DNA of 35,144 bases, from positions 1 to 35,144 of the forward strand of contig JAICJQ010000024.1 in the NCBI GenBank assembly GCA_025928335.1, written 5' to 3'. Position numbers and translations under genes: made by a program. This document shows positions 23,491-31,811 of this stretch, in pieces; position 1 is the stretch's first letter; every line of letters begins with the position of its first letter. Under the pieces are notes generated by a model that saw only the letters and a list, made by a program, of their open reading frames with translations, did not search any database and was not told where the DNA came from. This DNA comes from Gemmatimonadaceae bacterium. GTDB lineage: Bacteria; Gemmatimonadota; Gemmatimonadetes; Gemmatimonadales; Gemmatimonadaceae.

Positions 23491-24740
23491 GGTCGCGTGG
23501 TTGAAGAGGACCCGCTAGAACGCAGACGATCGTAGTCCGGAATGACGGCGTCGGCCAGTTGGCGACGAACCTCGGTGATCTTGTTGTTATTGCGCGTCGG
23601 ATTCACGCGGTTCGTGAGCAGAACGATGAACAGGTCGCGCGACGGATCAATGCCGATCGACGTGCCGGTGAATCCGGTGTGGCCAAACGCTCGCGTCGAC
23701 ATCGAGTGGCCTGCCCACGCGGCCGATGGACTGGCGAACTTCATTCCCGGCAGGTCGGGCTTCTGCCAACCGAGACCGCGGTCGGAAAAGGTGGAGTCGA
23801 CGTACGCGGTGAAGCGCGCGATCGTCGCCGGCTGGAGGACGCGAACGCCGTCGAGCGTGCCGTTGTTCAGGTACATGCGCGCAAATCGCGCGAGATCATG
23901 GCCGCTGCTGAAAATGCCGGCGTGCGCCGACACGCCGCCGAGATAGTAGGCGCGCTCGTCATGGACCTTCCCACGAACGAGACCACCGCGCCGCGGATCG
24001 ACTTCCGTGGGTGCGATCCTGGGGAGAAGGGACGCGGGCGGGTTGTACATCGTTTCCGTCATCGCCAGCGGAGCGAAGACGTGATCGTGCACGTAGGCGT
24101 CGAGCGTCTGGCCGCTCACGCGTTCGACAATCTTGCCGAGGAGGTAGGCGCCGATGTCACTGTACACCATCCGAACGCCGGGCAATGTATCGAGCGGCGT
24201 CGAGAACATGAGCATCGCAATGCTGTCCGCGTTGTGCGTGATCTCGTCGTATGGCTTCGAGCCTGGAGGCTGGTCGGGAGGAAGACCACCCGTGTGCGTC
24301 AGCAGATGCCGTAGGGTGACGCGCTCTTTGTTCGGACCGGTCCAATCCGGGAGGTAGCGCTGGACCGGCGCGTCGATGTCGACGCGCCCTTGCTCGACGA
24401 GCTGCATGATCGCCGTCGTCATGCCGACGACTTTGCTGAGCGACGCGAGATCCCAGATTGTATGCGCGTCGGGCCGTGGGCTGGGTGCCCAATCGAGCTG
24501 TCCCACGCCATATTCGGCGATGATGCCATCATGCGTACCGACGACCGCGTACGCGCCGGGAAACGCGCTGTCGGCGCGCGCGCGATCGAGGACGCGCTGC
24601 AGATCGGCGCGGATGGCATCGCGAAGCGGCGCGTCGTTTTTCGCCGGCTGGGCGGCGAGCGTGCCGGTCGCGGTCGACGAGTGATGACACGCGGAAACAA
24701 GCAGAGCGACCGGAATTACAGCGGAGAAGAGTCGATGCAT
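23487..24740 (-). CDS. Serine hydrolase lipoprotein, class C beta-lactamase/DD-peptidase fold
   Basis: From ATG 24740 this is 417 residues. The start gives a lipoprotein signal (VIPVALLVSAC, lipobox VSAC, Cys18), so it is probably membrane-anchored in the periplasm. The penicillin-recognising fold is shown by Ser100-x-x-Lys103 (ASLSK), Tyr193-Ser-Asp (YSD, in place of YxN) and a late HTGFTG, equal to the KTG box. HLLTHTGGLPPD is typical of esterase/DD-peptidase members. In Bacillus subtilis a beta-lactamase-like gene (ybbE) lies in the operon with nagZ and namZ, and here the gene faces namZ. A role on muropeptides is likely; true beta-lactamase action is not implied. Its start codon overlaps that of namZ. 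Confidence 0.88.
24735..24740. other. Shared start: ATGCAT holds both divergent start codons
   Basis: The palindrome ATGCAT provides ATG for namZ on the plus strand (24735-24737) and ATG for the serine hydrolase on the minus strand (24740-24738). Both choices give a good lipoprotein signal directly after the ATG. On the plus side GGAG at 24723-24726 sits 8 bases upstream, inside the other gene. Each leader and promoter must then lie within the other gene's coding sequence. Confidence 0.75.
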
Positions 24741-26027
24741 CGGCGAGTGAAGCTGTTGGTTGCAGTGTCCATGGCAAGCGGGGGCTGGGCCTGCATGAGC
24801 CGGACCGCTCCGGCGGTCGGTCCATCGCCCACGGCGGTACGGCCCGGAATTACCGTGCTGCTCGAGGACAGCATTGCGCTCATCCGCGGCAAGCGCATCG
24901 CCCTCCTCACCAATCAAACTGGGATTGATCGGCAGGGCCGCTCCGATATCGATCTGTTGCGAGATGGGCAGGCAAAGGCGGCCGGTGTGAGGTTGGTTCG
25001 GCTCTTTTCCCCGGAGCATGGCATCCGTGGGACGGAAGACCGCGAGCACATCGCGAGTGGCGTCGACGAGCGAAGCGGTCTTCCGGTGCATTCGCTCTAT
25101 ACCAGCACGACGATCGCGCCGCCCGACAGCTTGACGACCGATCTCGATGCGCTCGTGTACGATCTCCAGGACATTGGCACCCGCACGTGGACGTATGTGG
25201 GAGCGATGATCTATGCCATGCACGCCGCGGCGCGGCGTCACATCCCCATCATCGTACTCGACCGACCCAATCCGATCACTGGAGAACACGTCGACGGGCC
25301 GATGCTCGACACCGCGTTGTCGAATCCCGACGAGCCGACCGCGCAGCGCGCGGGAAAAGCGTACGCATTATACCCGTTCCCGCTACGGCACGGAATGACG
25401 ATGGGGGAGCTCGCGCTCTTCTACAACGACGTGCTGCACATCGGCGCGTCGCTCCACGTCGTGCCGGTCGCTGGATGGCGGCGATCGATGTGGTTCGACG
25501 AGACGGGTCTGCCGTGGGTCCGGCCGTCGCCGAATTTGCCGAATCTGACGAGCGCGTTGGTCTATCCGTCGCTCGTCGCATTCGAGGGTTCGAACCTCTC
25601 GGTCGGGCGCGGAACGAACGAGGCGTTCCAGCGTTTCGGCGCGCCGTGGCTTGATGCGCAACGCGTCGCCGATCTGTTGAACGGACGCCGGCTCGCCGGT
25701 GTCCGCTTCGACGTCGACGCCTTCACGCCGCAGAACGCGGGCGATGCGAAGTACAATGGCCAGCGAATTCCTGGAATCCGCATTGCCGTGACCGACCGCA
25801 ACGCCGTTCGATCCGGTCACGTCGCGGCGGCGATTCTGTGGGCGCTCACCAAGGCGCACCCCGACTCGCTCAAGATCAGGGATCGCACCTTCGACGAGCG
25901 GTTTGGCAGTACGACAGTCCGCGAGGCGATCGTGCGTGGAGAAGACCCGGATCACGCGATGAATGCTCAGCGAGTCCCGGTCGAGCAGTTCTTGGCTGCC
26001 TCGCGTCGCTATCTCGTCTACCGTTGA
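24735..26027 (+). CDS. namZ: Exo-beta-N-acetylmuramidase NamZ-like (DUF1343) lipoprotein
   Basis: This 430-residue protein matches DUF1343, the family shown in Bacillus and Tannerella to remove MurNAc from the non-reducing end of peptidoglycan glycans. Clear family stretches are GKRIALLTNQTGID, RLFSPEHGIRGTED, VYDLQDIGTRTWTYV, IVLDRPNPITGEHVDGP, RHGMTMGELALFYN, TGLPWVRPSPNLP and FEGSNLSVGRGTNEAF, covering the whole length in order. The start at 24735 gives a hydrophobic signal with a lipobox-like GWAC (Cys20), so it should act in the periplasm. It is divergent from the serine hydrolase-symporter pair. A start further upstream would run into the neighbour. MurNAc released here would need a transporter and a kinase, and both kinds are encoded nearby. 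Confidence 0.9.
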   Translation: MHRRVKLLVAVSMASGGWACMSRTAPAVGPSPTAVRPGITVLLEDSIALIRGKRIALLTNQTGIDRQGRSDIDLLRDGQAKAAGVRLVRLFSPEHGIRGTEDREHIASGVDERSGLPVHSLYTSTTIAPPDSLTTDLDALVYDLQDIGTRTWTYVGAMIYAMHAAARRHIPIIVLDRPNPITGEHVDGPMLDTALSNPDEPTAQRAGKAYALYPFPLRHGMTMGELALFYNDVLHIGASLHVVPVAGWRRSMWFDETGLPWVRPSPNLPNLTSALVYPSLVAFEGSNLSVGRGTNEAFQRFGAPWLDAQRVADLLNGRRLAGVRFDVDAFTPQNAGDAKYNGQRIPGIRIAVTDRNAVRSGHVAAAILWALTKAHPDSLKIRDRTFDERFGSTTVREAIVRGEDPDHAMNAQRVPVEQFLAASRRYLVYR

Positions 26028-26086
26028 CCGAGCACAGCGGTTCTGCGCACAGCTTTTGCACCGGATCACGCCAAAAAGGAGAACGC

Positions 26087-26464
26087 ATGAGACTGCCCGC
26101 TGCATTCGTTCGCCGCACGCGCCGCACGCGACGCACGCAGGGTGTTTTCCTGCTGGCCGCGGGTGTAGCGCTCACGGCGTGTAGCCCGCGCCAGGTTGAT
26201 GTCCGAACCGCGCCGACCCAAGCGACGGCCGTTTCGCTGCAGGTCAACAACACGCTATCGCAAGCGGTGAACGTGTACGTCACCGTGAGCGGCAGCGACA
26301 CCTTCTTGCGACAGGTCGGCGGGAACAGCACGGCGACCATCCCGGTGCAGGGAATCGCCACCGGAACGACGGTCAGCCTCAAGGCGGTGACCGTGGACGG
26401 CGCGAAGACGTACTCGCGATCGAATGTCGTGCTGAATGGCACGTATGTCTTCCCGCTGCCGTGA
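26087..26464 (+). CDS. Small predicted lipoprotein, unknown function
   Basis: This 125-residue protein starts at ATG 26087 with AAGGAG 5 bases upstream. It has an Arg-rich head built from three 9-base repeats (RRT three times, 26111-26137), a hydrophobic signal and a lipobox (ALTAC), then about 95 residues rich in Thr, Val, Ser and Asn (SLQVNNTLSQAVNVYVTVSG and SLKAVTVDGAKTYS). The pattern suggests a beta-sandwich. I do not recognise the family. It follows namZ by 59 bases on the same strand and may be in its transcript; the surface location fits a cell-envelope role. Confidence 0.8.
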   Translation: MRLPAAFVRRTRRTRRTQGVFLLAAGVALTACSPRQVDVRTAPTQATAVSLQVNNTLSQAVNVYVTVSGSDTFLRQVGGNSTATIPVQGIATGTTVSLKAVTVDGAKTYSRSNVVLNGTYVFPLP

Positions 26465-26484
26465 CCTAGGCTCGGTCGAGTCGG

Positions 26485-26513
26485 TTGCCACAACTTGCTG
26501 AAAGGGCTACCTT
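26485..26513 (+). promoter_or_regulatory. Candidate sigma-70 promoter of the inositol lipid genes
   Basis: TTGCCA at 26485-26490, a 17-base spacer and TACCTT at 26508-26513 fit a moderate sigma-70 promoter. The start would be near 26520, giving a leader of about 36 bases before ATG 26556. An inverted repeat GGCTAC/GTAGCC (26505-26510 and 26521-26526) overlaps the -10 and start site. Confidence 0.45.
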
Positions 26514-26555
26514 TACGCCCGTAGCCGCCCCGGCTGGACCCCCCAAGCGAGCCGC

Positions 26556-27251
26556 ATGAAGATTCTCCCGGACTGGCTCCAAAACGGATACCTCAGGTTC
26601 ATCGATCCGGTCGCCAATTGGCTGGTCCGCCGCGGAGTCCATCCCAACACCATCACCGCCATCGGCACCGCCTGCACAGTCGCCGGCGGCGTCATCTACG
26701 CGTCCGGCCACATTCGGACGGGCGGATTTTTCCTGGGTGCGACAGCGCTGTTCGACGTGCTCGACGGCACCGTCGCGCGACGGTCGAACAAGAGCTCCAC
26801 GTTCGGCGCGTTTCTCGACTCCACGTTGGACCGTGTTGCTGATGGCGCGCTGCTCGGCGGGTTGGCGGTGTTCTACGCCGTCAACCCACGGCATAGCAAC
26901 ATGGCGATGGTGGTGGTCTGTCTCGCCGGGTTGATCGGCGCCTATCTCACGTCGTACATCCGCGCCCGCGCCGAGGCGCTCGGGCTCGACGCAAAGGTCG
27001 GCATGGTGCAGCGGCCCGAGCGCATCGTTTTGTTGTCGGTCCCCCAAGCCTTCTTCGGGTTGGTCCTGAACGGGCTTGTACTGGGGTTGATCGTTGTTTT
27101 CCTTACCGTCACGGCGTGGATCACGGTCGTGCAGCGAATGGCGTTCGTCTATCATCAGACGAATGCTCGCGCCGACGCCCCGCCGCTCCCCCTCACGACA
27201 GAAAAGTCGTTTTGGCTACGCCGCCGTCGCCCCACGGGCACGCGGCCGTAG
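26556..27251 (+). CDS. CDP-alcohol phosphatidyltransferase, probable phosphatidylinositol-phosphate synthase type
   Basis: This 231-residue inner-membrane enzyme has about six helices and the complete CDP-alcohol motif: Asp67, then Asp70-Gly-x-x-Ala-Arg, x8, Gly84-x3-Asp88-x3-Asp92 (DVLDGTVARRSNKS to LDSTLD). The first acidic residues bind CDP-diacylglycerol and metal. The acceptor alcohol is not set by this motif. The next gene, 21 bases on, makes inositol-3-phosphate, the acceptor of phosphatidylinositol-phosphate synthases, so that product is the best guess. Phosphatidylglycerol-phosphate synthase is the main alternative. The head (WLVRRGVHPNTITAIG) is normal for the family. Confidence 0.88.
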   Translation: MKILPDWLQNGYLRFIDPVANWLVRRGVHPNTITAIGTACTVAGGVIYASGHIRTGGFFLGATALFDVLDGTVARRSNKSSTFGAFLDSTLDRVADGALLGGLAVFYAVNPRHSNMAMVVVCLAGLIGAYLTSYIRARAEALGLDAKVGMVQRPERIVLLSVPQAFFGLVLNGLVLGLIVVFLTVTAWITVVQRMAFVYHQTNARADAPPLPLTTEKSFWLRRRRPTGTRP

Positions 27252-27272
27252 CATCGACAGGAGATTCAATTC

Positions 27273-28586
27273 GTGGCATCGCCCGACATTCGCCCGGCCA
27301 CCGGCACGCTTGGGATTCTCACGCCTGGGCTCGGCGCTGTTGCAACAACGTTCATGGCCGGCGTCGAGAGCATTCGTCGCGGTCATTCCAAGCCGATCGG
27401 ATCGCTCACGCAGATGGCGACGATTCGCCTCGGGAAGCGCACCGAGAATCGCTCGCCATTGATCAAGGACTTCGTCCCGCTCGCGTCGCTCGACGACATC
27501 GTGTTCGGCGCCTGGGATCCGATCCCCGACGACGCGTACACGGCCGCCAAGAAAGCGGGGGTGCTGGAAGAGCGTGACCTTGAGCCGGTCGCCGATTTCC
27601 TGCGCGCGATCAAACCGATGCCGGCGGTGTTCGACAACAAGTACGTGACGCGCATCAACGGCGACAACGTCAAGAAGGGAAAGACCAAGCGCGATCTCGC
27701 CGAGCAGTTGCGTCAGGATCTGCGCGACTTCAAGGCGCGCAACAAGTGCGATCGTCTCGCGGTGGTGTGGTGCGCGTCGACCGAGATCTTCATCAAGCCA
27801 GGCCCGCAGCACGCGACGATCGAGCAGTTCGAGAAGGCGATGGAGCGGAACGACGACGCGATCTCGCCGGCGATGCTCTATGCGTGGGCGGCGATCATGG
27901 AGGGCATTCCGTATTGCAATGGCGCGCCAAACCTCGCGGTCGATACGATCGCCCTGCAACAGCTGGCGAACGATCGCGGCGTGCCGATCTCCGGCAAAGA
28001 CTTCAAGACCGGTCAGACGTGGATGAAGACCGTGATCGCGCCGGGCCTCAAAGCGCGCATGCTCGGCCTCGCCGGCTGGTATTCGACGAACATCCTTGGC
28101 AACCGCGACGGCGAGGTCCTCGACGATCCTGCGTCGTTCAAGACGAAAGAAGAGTCGAAGCTCAGCGTCCTGCACACGATTCTACAGCCGGAGAGCTATC
28201 CGGATCTGTACAAGGACTTCTCGCATGTCGTGCGGATTAACTACTATCCGCCGCGCGGCGACAACAAGGAAGGCTGGGACAACATCGACATCGTCGGATG
28301 GATGGGCTATCCGATGCAGATCAAAGTGAACTTCCTTTGTCGAGACTCAATTCTGGCGGCGCCCATCGTCCTCGACCTCGCCCTCTTCTCCGACTTCGCG
28401 CACCGGGCCGGAATGAAGGGCATTCAGGAATGGTTAAGCTTCTATTACAAGTCGCCGATGGCCGCTCCCGGATTGCAGCCGGAACACGATCTTTTCATCC
28501 AGCAGACGAAGCTCAAGAACACGCTTCGGCACTTGATGGGTGAGGAACAGATCACCCACCTCGGCCTGGAGTACTACCAGTCCTGA
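27273..28586 (+). CDS. ino1: Inositol-3-phosphate synthase
   Basis: This 437-residue enzyme turns glucose-6-phosphate into 1L-myo-inositol-3-phosphate using NAD. Its N-terminal Rossmann turn is LGILTPGLGAVATTFMAG. Family segments follow: GNRDGEVLDDPASFKTKEESK (about residues 274-294), LCRDSILAAPIVLDLALF and a catalytic-domain Lys-rich stretch. The start is GTG 27273 with AGGAG ten bases upstream; no ATG suits better. The length fits the shorter bacterial/archaeal forms. With the phosphatidyltransferase it makes a two-step route to an inositol phospholipid. The phosphatase that would free inositol is not next to it, which suggests inositol-phosphate is used directly. Confidence 0.93.
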   Translation: MASPDIRPATGTLGILTPGLGAVATTFMAGVESIRRGHSKPIGSLTQMATIRLGKRTENRSPLIKDFVPLASLDDIVFGAWDPIPDDAYTAAKKAGVLEERDLEPVADFLRAIKPMPAVFDNKYVTRINGDNVKKGKTKRDLAEQLRQDLRDFKARNKCDRLAVVWCASTEIFIKPGPQHATIEQFEKAMERNDDAISPAMLYAWAAIMEGIPYCNGAPNLAVDTIALQQLANDRGVPISGKDFKTGQTWMKTVIAPGLKARMLGLAGWYSTNILGNRDGEVLDDPASFKTKEESKLSVLHTILQPESYPDLYKDFSHVVRINYYPPRGDNKEGWDNIDIVGWMGYPMQIKVNFLCRDSILAAPIVLDLALFSDFAHRAGMKGIQEWLSFYYKSPMAAPGLQPEHDLFIQQTKLKNTLRHLMGEEQITHLGLEYYQS

Positions 28587-28601
28587 GAGGGGGGTACCGC
28601 C

Positions 28602-29075
28602 ATGAGGGTGGGTGCTGGGATTCGTTTGAGCGCGACGCTGGGATGCGTCGCGCTCGTCGCGTCGGTCATCGCATCGTGCAACCCGGGGCCGCCGGGCCCG
28701 CCGGCGCTCCATCAATATTCGGCGAGCTATGACTACACGATCCGCCCGGATCAGGCCCCGCCGCACGCACGCGACGACATCCACTACTCGATCACCATCC
28801 TGGACCGAAAGACCCGTCAGCCGATCGAGAGTGGTGACGGGCAGCTGTTCGCGGGCAAGCCGATCGATCCGGACGTTCCATCCGGACCCCAGTCGAAGAC
28901 CTACGATGGGTTCGCCTATGGGCCCGAAGTCGGCGTGTACCATGCGAAGTTAAATTTCGTGATCCCCGGAACATGGGCGGTCGCAATCCGCTTCCGCCGC
29001 GACTCGCTGCACCCGCTGGAGCGAATCGACTGGATGCAGGACGTGATCAACGAACGGCCTTCGAACATTCCTTGA
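28602..29075 (+). CDS. Predicted lipoprotein of unknown function
   Basis: This 157-residue protein has a lipoprotein signal ending VIASC (Cys26). The mature part (about 130 residues) is mixed beta (YSASYDYTIRP, DIHYSITILDRKTRQP, GVYHAKLNFVIPGTWAVAIRF), resembling an Ig-like or FixH-like fold, but I cannot assign a family. GAGGGGGG lies ahead of the ATG. Its TGA overlaps the next gene's ATG by one base (29073-29077), so it belongs to the same chain as the 2-oxo acid dehydrogenase genes, 15 bases after ino1. Confidence 0.82.
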   Translation: MRVGAGIRLSATLGCVALVASVIASCNPGPPGPPALHQYSASYDYTIRPDQAPPHARDDIHYSITILDRKTRQPIESGDGQLFAGKPIDPDVPSGPQSKTYDGFAYGPEVGVYHAKLNFVIPGTWAVAIRFRRDSLHPLERIDWMQDVINERPSNIP

Positions 29076-29368
29076 TGCGACACTTTTATCGCTCCCACAT
29101 GCAGCTCGCGGACGTGCTCGCGCTGGCCGACGAATTTTTTCCCACGATCGGCCTCACGCAGCACACGACCGCGCCGAAGTCGCGCACCTACACGGGTGCG
29201 CTCGGGACGCTCCGTCTGTCCGTCCGCGCTGAAGGCGGACACTACACGTTCGTGCAGGTCGAGACCGATCAGATGGGCGAGAGCCGCCTCGATCGAAACG
29301 CGAAGCGGTTCTTCGTGACGCTGCACCGGACGGAAGATCCGACGCACGCGCTAAGCCCGAGCTACTGA
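29075..29368 (+). CDS. Small protein of unknown function in the dehydrogenase operon
   Basis: This 97-residue soluble protein has no signal. It has a helical opening (HMQLADVLALADEFFPTIGL) and then beta segments (TYTGALGTLRLSVRAEGGHYTFVQVETDQMGESRLDRNAKRFFVTLHR). I do not recognise it. It is joined by one-base TGATG overlaps to the gene before it and to the E1 alpha gene after it (29366-29370), so it is almost certainly translated with them. A role in complex assembly or in the same pathway is possible but not shown. Confidence 0.75.
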   Translation: MRHFYRSHMQLADVLALADEFFPTIGLTQHTTAPKSRTYTGALGTLRLSVRAEGGHYTFVQVETDQMGESRLDRNAKRFFVTLHRTEDPTHALSPSY

Positions 29369-30525
29369 TGCCGACGGGCCGGCGTACTCCACGCCGGTCC
29401 GCCACGGGCGGACCGGCAGTTGCAGCGCGCGATTCAGAGAGTCCGTCCACCCAACTCTCCAGCGAGCAGCGGCTCGAGCTGTACTACTGGATGCGATTGA
29501 CGCGGACGCTCGAAGAGCGACTCGTCGCGCTGTATCGACAGACCAAGGTTGTCGGCGGACTCTTTCGATCGCTCGGGCAGGAGGCGGATGCGGTCGGCAG
29601 CGCGTTCGCTCTCGAGCGCCGCGATGTGCTGTCCCCGCTCATTCGCAATCTCGGGTCGATGCTCGTCAAGGGCGCGACACCGGTCGAGATCCTCCGACAG
29701 TACATGGCGAAGGGCGATTCACCGACGCGCGGTCGCGAGTTGAACATCCACTTCGGCGACACGGAGCGCGGATTCATCGGCCAGATCTCACCGCTCGGCG
29801 ACATGGTCCCGGTGATGGCCGGTGTTACGCTGAGTTTCAAGATGCGCGGCGAGGATCGCGTTGGTCTCGTCTACGCCGGCGACGGCGCGACGTCGACTGG
29901 TGCGTTCCATGAGGGAATCAACTTCGCCGCGGTGCAACGCTGCCCGCTCGTCGTCGTCGTCGAAAACAACGGCTACGCGTATTCTACGCCCACGTCGAAG
30001 CAGACGGCGGCGGCGCGGTTCGTCGACAAGGCGATCGGCTACGGCATTCCCGGCGAGCGCGCCGATGGCAATGATGTTCTTGCGGTGTATGACGTGACAC
30101 GGCGAGCCGTGGATCGCGCGCGGCGCGGCGAAGGCGTCTCACTCGTCGAGTTGATGACGTATCGGCGGAAAGGCCACGCGGAGCACGACAATCAGTCGTA
30201 CGTCCCGGACGGTGAAGTCGAGCGGTGGGAGCGCGAGAACGATCCGCTCACGCGCTACAGCGCGCGACTGCGGGACGAATTCGATGCAAGCGACGATGAG
30301 ATTTCGTCGATCGACGAGCGCGTCCGCCGGGACGTCGACGAAGCAACCGACGTCGCCGAGCGCTCCGGGCCACCCGCGCCACTCGATGCTTTGGTCGGCA
30401 TCTACGCCGATCCGCCGGCGGAGAAGCCGCTCTGGTATCGTGAGGGGCAGGAGAGCGCCGTGGCGGCGCACGAGCGCGCCGAAGGGTGGGGGACGTTCAA
30501 CACGACCTCCAAGGCGAGCTCCTGA
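29368..30525 (+). CDS. 2-oxo acid dehydrogenase E1 component, alpha subunit
   Basis: This 385-residue thiamine-diphosphate enzyme subunit decarboxylates pyruvate or a branched-chain 2-oxo acid. The cofactor motif is complete: GDGATSTGAFHEGINFAAVQ through VVENN (about 170-202). LLVELMTYRRKGHAEHDN corresponds to the phosphorylation-loop region, with YRRKGHAEHDN typical of E1 alpha. The first 25 residues (Thr/Arg/Pro rich) look like a disordered tail. The E1 beta gene follows with a one-base overlap, and E2 lies two genes on, so this is a split-E1 complex. Pyruvate versus branched-chain 2-oxo acid cannot be decided from what I see; no E3 gene is near. Confidence 0.92.
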   Translation: MPTGRRTPRRSATGGPAVAARDSESPSTQLSSEQRLELYYWMRLTRTLEERLVALYRQTKVVGGLFRSLGQEADAVGSAFALERRDVLSPLIRNLGSMLVKGATPVEILRQYMAKGDSPTRGRELNIHFGDTERGFIGQISPLGDMVPVMAGVTLSFKMRGEDRVGLVYAGDGATSTGAFHEGINFAAVQRCPLVVVVENNGYAYSTPTSKQTAAARFVDKAIGYGIPGERADGNDVLAVYDVTRRAVDRARRGEGVSLVELMTYRRKGHAEHDNQSYVPDGEVERWERENDPLTRYSARLRDEFDASDDEISSIDERVRRDVDEATDVAERSGPPAPLDALVGIYADPPAEKPLWYREGQESAVAAHERAEGWGTFNTTSKASS

Positions 30526-31502
30526 TGGCGGAGATTACCTACCTCGAAGCGATCCGCGAAGCGCTTATCGAGGAAATGGAGCGCGATGTCAATGTCTTCT
30601 GCCTCGGCGAGGACATCGGCCGGTACGGTGGGGCGTTCAAGGTCACCGACGGGCTGATCGACCGATTCGGGGAAGCGCGCGTTCTCGACACGCCCATCTC
30701 CGAAGTCGGCATCGTCGGTGCCGCGGCCGGCGCGGCACACATGGGTATGCGTCCGATTGTCGAGATGCAGTTCATCGACTTTATCGCGAACGCATACGAT
30801 ATGCTCACGAATTACGTGGCAACGTCGCGCTATCGTGCGTTGCTGCCGTGTCCGATGGTCGTGCGTGGTCCGAGCGGTGGGTACGTTCGCGGTGGTCCAT
30901 TCCACTCGCAGAACCCAGAGGCCGGTTTCATTCACACCCCCGGGCTCAAGGTCGTGTATCCCGCGACCGCGGAAGACGCCAAAGGCTTGATGAAAGCCGC
31001 CGTGCGAGACGACGACTGTGTGCTCTTCTTCGAGCATAAATACCTGTACCGCCGCGTGAAGGCGGAAATGCCAGCGGGCGATCACGTCGTGCCGATCGGC
31101 AAGGCGCGCGTCGCGCGCGGCGGCCGCGATCTCTCGATCATCACGTACGCGGCGACGGTTTGGAAGGCGCTCGAGGCAGCCGCAACGCTGGAGAAAGAAG
31201 ACGGCCTTTCGGTCGAAGTCGTGGATCTTCGTTCCCTCGCGCCGCTCGACGACGAGGCCATCCAGGCAACCGCTCGCAAGACGAATCGCGTCCTGGTCGT
31301 CCACGAGGACACGCGAACCGGCGGCATTGCGGGCGAGATCACCGCTCGGATCAACGAGACGTCATTCGCCTGGCTCGATGCGCCGGTGCTTCGCGTCACG
31401 GCGCACGATGTTCCACTTCCGTATGCACCGCAGCTCGAGGACTTCGTGCTGCCGCAGACGACGGACATCGTCCGCGCCGCTCGAACGCTCGCGGCGTACT
31501 GA
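30525..31502 (+). CDS. 2-oxo acid dehydrogenase E1 component, beta subunit
   Basis: This 325-residue partner completes the thiamine-diphosphate site: FCLGEDIGRYGGAFKVTDGL (the acidic residue activates thiamine), DTPISEVGIVGAAAGAAHMGMRPIVEMQFIDFI, then VRGPSGGYVRGGPFHSQNPEAGFIHTPGLKVVYPATAEDAKGL, all standard for E1 beta. The C-terminal swivelling domain (about 200-320) ends in DVPLPYAPQLEDFVLPQTTDIV, the E2-contact part. The start ATG 30525 overlaps the E1 alpha stop by one base. The stop overlaps the next small gene in the same way. Confidence 0.95.
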   Translation: MAEITYLEAIREALIEEMERDVNVFCLGEDIGRYGGAFKVTDGLIDRFGEARVLDTPISEVGIVGAAAGAAHMGMRPIVEMQFIDFIANAYDMLTNYVATSRYRALLPCPMVVRGPSGGYVRGGPFHSQNPEAGFIHTPGLKVVYPATAEDAKGLMKAAVRDDDCVLFFEHKYLYRRVKAEMPAGDHVVPIGKARVARGGRDLSIITYAATVWKALEAAATLEKEDGLSVEVVDLRSLAPLDDEAIQATARKTNRVLVVHEDTRTGGIAGEITARINETSFAWLDAPVLRVTAHDVPLPYAPQLEDFVLPQTTDIVRAARTLAAY

Positions 31503-31807
31503 TGTCGTCGGTGACGCCCCCAAAGAACCCGCCGCCCCAGGCGGGCGGGCTCGGGCCAGCGTATTTTGGTATTGGCTGTGTGACGGCGATCGCCGGGTTC
31601 GCCGGCGGCGGGATGATCGCGGTGCTCGTGGCCAAGATTGTTGGTGCGTTGAGCCGGTGCGCGCCCGATGCTGAGACCGGCGCACCGTGCGGGTGGGGGA
31701 CATACTGGCTTCGCGGGGCGCTGATCGGCCTCGTGCTGCTTCCGTCGGTTGCCTTGTGGCGATTTCGTCGAGGGCGGCAGCGCGAACAACACACCGAACG
31801 AGGATGA
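31502..31807 (+). CDS. Small two-helix membrane protein between E1 and E2 genes
   Basis: This 101-residue protein has a Pro-rich head (VTPPKNPPPQAGG), two hydrophobic stretches (AYFGIGCVTAIAGFAGGGMIAVLVAKIVG and WLRGALIGLVLLPSVALW) and an Arg-rich tail. Two Cys residues (CAPDAETGAPC) lie in the loop between the helices. It starts inside the E1 beta stop (31500-31504) and ends 4 bases before the E2 start. A membrane protein inside a 2-oxo acid dehydrogenase operon is unusual; its function is unknown to me. Confidence 0.78.
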   Translation: MSSVTPPKNPPPQAGGLGPAYFGIGCVTAIAGFAGGGMIAVLVAKIVGALSRCAPDAETGAPCGWGTYWLRGALIGLVLLPSVALWRFRRGRQREQHTERG

Positions 31808-31811
31808 TGCG

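Noticed and set aside
24682-24720. Promoter for namZ inside the serine-hydrolase gene (ATGACA and GAATTA)
   Set aside because: The spacing is about 23 bases, too long for a sigma-70 promoter.
24741-25289. Upstream extension of the serine hydrolase frame to 25289
   Set aside because: It is antisense to NamZ coding sequence, and the lipoprotein signal begins exactly at ATG 24740.
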